Shown: positions 21,979 to 22,210 of the stretch, one piece after another
Position numbering within the stretch: position 1 is the stretch's first letter
How the letters are laid out: every line of letters starts with the position of its first letter
DNA from: Nitrospira sp. SG-bin2
GTDB lineage: Bacteria; Nitrospirota; Nitrospiria; Nitrospirales; Nitrospiraceae
Assembly (NCBI GenBank): GCA_002083405.1
Contig: LVWT01000003.1
Location: 1-22,210 of the forward strand
Length of the DNA: 22,210 nucleotides
Direction: 5' to 3'
Made by a program: the position numbers and the translations under genes
Notes under the pieces: generated by a model
The model's input: the letters and a program-made list of their open reading frames with translations, nothing else
Told to the model about the DNA's origin: nothing
Database searches by the model: none

Positions 21979-21984
21979 TATATA
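21979..21984 (-). promoter_or_regulatory. possible -10 box of the homing endonuclease gene
   Basis: TATATA stands seven bases ahead of ATG 21971 on the minus strand in an otherwise GC-rich region. No clear -35 is found at 16-18 bases, and the mRNA would be nearly leaderless, matching the absent Shine-Dalgarno. Weak evidence. Confidence 0.25.
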
Positions 21985-22011
21985 GCGCATGTCCGTTCGT
22001 TTTCCAGCTTG

Positions 22012-22043
22012 GTTAGAAACCGCGTGGCCTGAAAGTCAATAAT
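22012..22043 (+). promoter_or_regulatory. phage promoter motif, copy 4 (distal tail fibre gene)
   Basis: GTTAGAAACC at 22012-22021, 16 bases, AATAAT at 22038-22043, then GCGCCCC and GGAACC (22051-22056). The upstream box extends to the inverted repeat GGTT-AGA-AACC (22011-22021). ATG 22077 follows 33 bases after the -10 box. Unlike copies 2 and 3, no GGTTCC right arm is present, so the leader hairpin is missing or different. Confidence 0.65.
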
Positions 22044-22076
22044 GCGCCCCGGAACCGTTGCTCTTGGACTGCTGCA

Positions 22077-22210
22077 ATGGGTGTCAAGAACTACGCAATC
22101 TCGGTCGCTGGCAACACGTCCATCTCGGGGGTCTCGATTGCTGAGAACTGCCCCGTGGCCTCGTTAAACGACTCTCAGCGTTACATTCTCACGGACGTAC
22201 GCAACGAGGT
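22077..22210 (+). CDS. tail fibre/tail-associated protein, N-terminal part (runs off the window)
   Basis: Only the first 44 residues are present. The opening MGVKNYAISVAGNTSISGVS is followed by IAENCPVASLNDSQRYILTD and VRNE. The layout 'N-T-x-I-x-G-V-x-I-A-E-x-C-P...N-x-x-x-R-x-I-x-x-D-V-R' matches the conserved N-terminal anchor of many phage tail fibre and collar-containing proteins, which fix the fibre to the tail. It is the first gene behind promoter copy 4. A purine-rich ribosome-binding site is not evident. The rest of the gene, including any receptor-binding tip, lies outside. Confidence 0.65.
   Translation, partial: MGVKNYAISVAGNTSISGVSIAENCPVASLNDSQRYILTDVRNE

Noticed and set aside
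1..22210. tRNA genes, CRISPR arrays, integrase or attachment sites
   Set aside because: No cloverleaf pattern, spaced repeats, recombinase motifs or flanking direct repeats were seen on either strand.

Overview
The window is a virion-assembly region of a tailed double-stranded DNA phage or prophage, most likely with podovirus-type morphology. It has a small and large terminase, a long portal with a helical C-terminus, a scaffold, a capsid protein of the DUF5309/SU10 type, a SU10/P22-style adaptor and nozzle, a collar-domain tail fibre, and a run of putative internal (ejected) virion proteins. The sequence is GC-rich by eye, and genes are packed with ATGA, TGATG and TTGA start/stop overlaps. 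The host is probably a high-GC proteobacterium, but nothing here fixes the genus. No tRNA, rRNA, CRISPR array, integrase, replication or lysis gene is visible, so this is part of a larger genome.

Layout. Positions 1-1295 hold small early or regulatory genes, including a coiled-coil protein with an OmpR-type winged helix and an HTH-like protein. Positions 1317-2886 hold the terminase pair, and 2886-3280 two tiny genes. Positions 3276-9257 form the head module: 44-aa coil, portal, 29-aa micro-gene, WNADH-motif structural protein, two small proteins, scaffold and major capsid protein. A hairpin terminator follows the capsid gene. Positions 9297-12732 form an accessory cassette: Lar-like zinc ribbon, two small unknowns, TPR-glycosyltransferase, coiled-coil protein, methyltransferase-like protein and a possible GT-A-like protein. 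Positions 12779-15650 form the connector/tail module (adaptor, gp10-like nozzle, collar fibre). Positions 15726-21121 form the internal-virion-protein module. Positions 21099-21971 are on the minus strand: an HNH-type homing endonuclease and a two-helix membrane protein. From 22077 a further tail-fibre gene runs off the end.

The main non-coding signal is a bipartite promoter-like motif, GTTAGAAACC-N16-CATAAT, present four times with exactly the same spacing (3276, 12708, 15656, 22012), each time at the start of a transcription module. Downstream of the -10-like box all four copies carry GGAACC. In two of them this forms the left arm of a hairpin whose right arm ends two bases before the start codon, with no normally spaced Shine-Dalgarno. 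This looks like a phage-specific late promoter/leader system. The small winged-helix protein at 600-947 is a speculative candidate for its regulator.

The second point of interest is the accessory cassette of surface-modification-type genes placed between the capsid gene and the adaptor gene, with a terminator in front and a late promoter behind. It may modify the phage's own particle or the host envelope.
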